From Paenirhizobium naphthalenivorans (lineage in GTDB: Bacteria; Pseudomonadota; Alphaproteobacteria; Rhizobiales; Rhizobiaceae), in assembly GCF_007992095.1 (NCBI RefSeq), contig NZ_BJZP01000017.1, forward strand, positions 31,750 through 95,749: 64,000 nt of DNA. The letters run 5' to 3'. The notes under the pieces are model-generated. The model worked only from the letters and a program-made list of their open reading frames with translations. It ran no database searches and was not told the DNA's origin. Positions 62,779-64,000 of this stretch are shown here, one piece after another. The first letter of the stretch is position 1; every line of letters starts with the position of its first letter. The position numbers and the translations under genes were made by a program.

Positions 62779-63875
62779 CTACCCTATTTCCCCAAATGGA
62801 AGGTCGATGTCCTCCCGGTTCTTCTTTGCGCCCTCGATCAGGACCGTTTCAAACCGCTCGGCATCTTGTGTCGGCAGCATCCCCGCCCCGCTTCGAATGC
62901 CTTCCTGCCACGCAGGCCCCCGGGGTCCCCCCTTCATTGTAGACGAGCGCCAAATCGGCAGATCTCCTCGTTTGCTGCAGGACTTCGAAGAGGAGTGCCG
63001 CTTGCCGGACATCCTTCTCCCGCTTCGCGGGCCCCTGCCCGTCAGTGTGCCGGCGGCTGGCGACGATAGGCTTGTGGATCGCATACCGGGACGGATCAGG
63101 GACGACGACTGGGACACCGCTTCGGTGGAGCAGCATTGTCCTGACTGGTTCCCTGATGAGGAAGTCGAGAAAGCGCAATGGGTCCGCGCTGGCGCCGCCG
63201 AGGGCGGGCATCTTCGCCGGCTGGTCGATATGGTCGTCCGAACCACGGTTCGACGTCAGGAATTCAACCCGATAGCCGTCGGCATTCTGAAACACTGACG
63301 AGGCCGCGGGTCCTGATCGATGGGGAACTGGCCGGAAGCTGGCGTCGACGCCCTGCAGCAGTTCAATGATCGGAGGCAGGCTGTCTTCAACCTCCCGGCT
63401 GATGGCATAGTCTTGGGCGATGTCCGCATCGCCGGTCAGGATCGCTGCCATGGGAAGGCGGACGCCGAGCAGTCCCGAATCGCACTGAAAGGGACCGTGC
63501 CGATGAGAACACTCCGGAGCCGAAAGAGACCACCATCGGCAAGAGCCTCGACGATGTCGCCCGACATGGCGTCAGGGGCGGTCATCCCGACTTCGCGGGT
63601 CAGGGTGCTGACCATGCGCCTGCGAGCGCGTAGGTCGTCTTTGTCCCGCTGATGATCAGCTATCCGCCGCGCGATATCCGGATCATCAGCGGGACCGACG
63701 TAACGACGTTTCGTACCACCATGTCCATCCGGGATGTCGAAGTACCAGTACTTGCGCCCCTCGATGTTCGCCGGGGTGAACCGTCCCTCGGGAGGGAAAT
63801 CGGCCGTCCAAGCGGCGTCAAGCGCTTACCCAGCTCGACAAGCATCGTCTGATACATGAGGTCAATGGACTTCAT
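62779..63875 (-). pseudogene. Frameshifted GSU2403-like nucleotidyltransferase-fold protein (NTP_transf_8)
   Basis: The translation is recognisable over about 365 codons but in three changing frames. It starts MKSIDLMYQTMLVELGKRL, then DAAWTADFPPEGRF continues in another frame after a one-base loss near 63818. LFRLRSVLIGTVPF passes to QCDSGLLGVRLPMAAILTGD after a shift near 63490. After ADLALVYNE, a shift in a G/C-rich run near 62917-62933 leads to GPAWQEGIRSG and the end EDIDLPFGEIG. The nucleotidyltransferase-fold core (TGDADIAQDY) is intact. Related families include AbiEii-type toxins, but the role of this one is not established. Either decay or sequencing indels in homopolymers explain the shifts; no other complete gene here shows any. 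Confidence 0.8.
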
Positions 63876-63883
63876 TAGGTCAA

Positions 63884-63924
63884 CTCCAGGTTATACTGTC
63901 TTTCAAAAACAGTATAACCTGGAG
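63884..63924. promoter_or_regulatory. Perfect 16-bp inverted repeat upstream of the nucleotidyltransferase pseudogene
   Basis: CTCCAGGTTATACTGT is followed after 9 bp by its exact complement. It ends 9 bp before the start codon, and its proximal arm contains the GGAG that would be the ribosome-binding site. It may be an operator, a translation-blocking RNA hairpin, or a mobile-element end. Confidence 0.75.
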
Positions 63925-64000
63925 AACAGGTCACAAGAAGGGACGCGCTCTATACGCTCTTTGTTGATTTGCACCGAGAATTGGCTCTGACTCACATTTG
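63925..64000. other. Window edge, no gene recognised
   Basis: The last 76 bases lie upstream of the inverted repeat. No open frame with recognisable similarity was seen; a neighbouring gene probably starts outside the window. Confidence 0.4.

Noticed and set aside
63891..63917. Inner part of the 41-bp inverted repeat as a LexA (SOS) box
   Set aside because: The spacer between CTG and CAG is 11 instead of 10 bases, and alphaproteobacterial LexA recognises GTTC-N7-GTTC; kept only as a note in the finding.

Overview
The window is GC-rich, densely coded alphaproteobacterial DNA, almost certainly from the Rhizobiales (Rhizobiaceae-like). The evidence is the family content: a minCDE locus among many ABC import operons, an ibpA/iatA/iatP-type inositol importer, polyamine-type and oligopeptide importers, TIGR03862, DUF1028 and ROK proteins, and palindromic intergenic elements of the rhizobial mosaic type. 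In Sinorhizobium and Agrobacterium, minCDE and such transporter-rich DNA sit on a secondary replicon (chromid or second chromosome), so this window may be chromid DNA; that is inference. No rRNA, tRNA or CRISPR array was seen.

Layout. (1) 1-6765 (+): a Liv-type (HAAT) importer, its binding protein cut by the window edge, followed by a GMC oxidoreductase and a 3-hydroxyisobutyrate-dehydrogenase-like enzyme and closed by a strong terminator. (2) 6832-7053: an array of hairpins with no gene. (3) 7400-12586 (-): ureohydrolase (agmatinase family) plus a polyamine-type ABC importer, divergent from 12759-16204 (+): LysR regulator, aminotransferase, TIGR03862 flavoprotein. (4) 16370-21138 (+): IolI-like TIM-barrel protein and an inositol-type importer, with IolR-like GGAA-N6-TTCC sites between them. 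(5) 21578-23743: PAS-PAS-GGDEF-EAL protein, convergent with minC-minD-minE. (6) 25880-33111 (-): a seven-gene operon (binding protein, two permeases, ATPase, MBL hydrolase, aldehyde dehydrogenase, alcohol dehydrogenase), divergent from a TetR regulator and a SnoaL-like protein. (7) 34525-36958: Lrp regulator and aspartate/glutamate racemase, then a scar holding a truncated binding-protein gene and an IS3-family remnant. (8) 37435-48218: BASS-type transporter and LysR; then GntR/FadR regulator, Dpp-type importer, gamma-glutamyltransferase, DUF1028 protein and a fused two-domain ATPase. (9) 48582-56213: a sugar importer with PfkB kinase and SIS isomerase/deglycase, divergent from a ROK repressor; the gene set resembles fructosamine (Amadori product) pathways. 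(10) 56591-62735: DsbD, an Lgt-like/TlpA fusion, an L,D-transpeptidase and a DsbA-like protein, divergent from a two-component system, with a CTTAAG-N5-CTTAAG box between them. (11) 62779-63875 (-): a frameshifted nucleotidyltransferase gene preceded by a perfect 16-bp inverted repeat.

Most of the window is a series of import-plus-catabolism cassettes, each with a local regulator and a recognisable operator candidate. A recurring feature is a GC-rich hairpin immediately downstream of the binding-protein gene inside the operon. It is present in five of the six importers and fits post-transcriptional over-expression of the binding protein relative to the membrane components. The most unusual items are the hairpin array, the SIS/PfkB operon with its ROK repressor that lacks the usual zinc cluster, the GGT/DUF1028 peptide cassette, the envelope thiol-redox cassette with its apparent response-regulator box, and the decayed nucleotidyltransferase.
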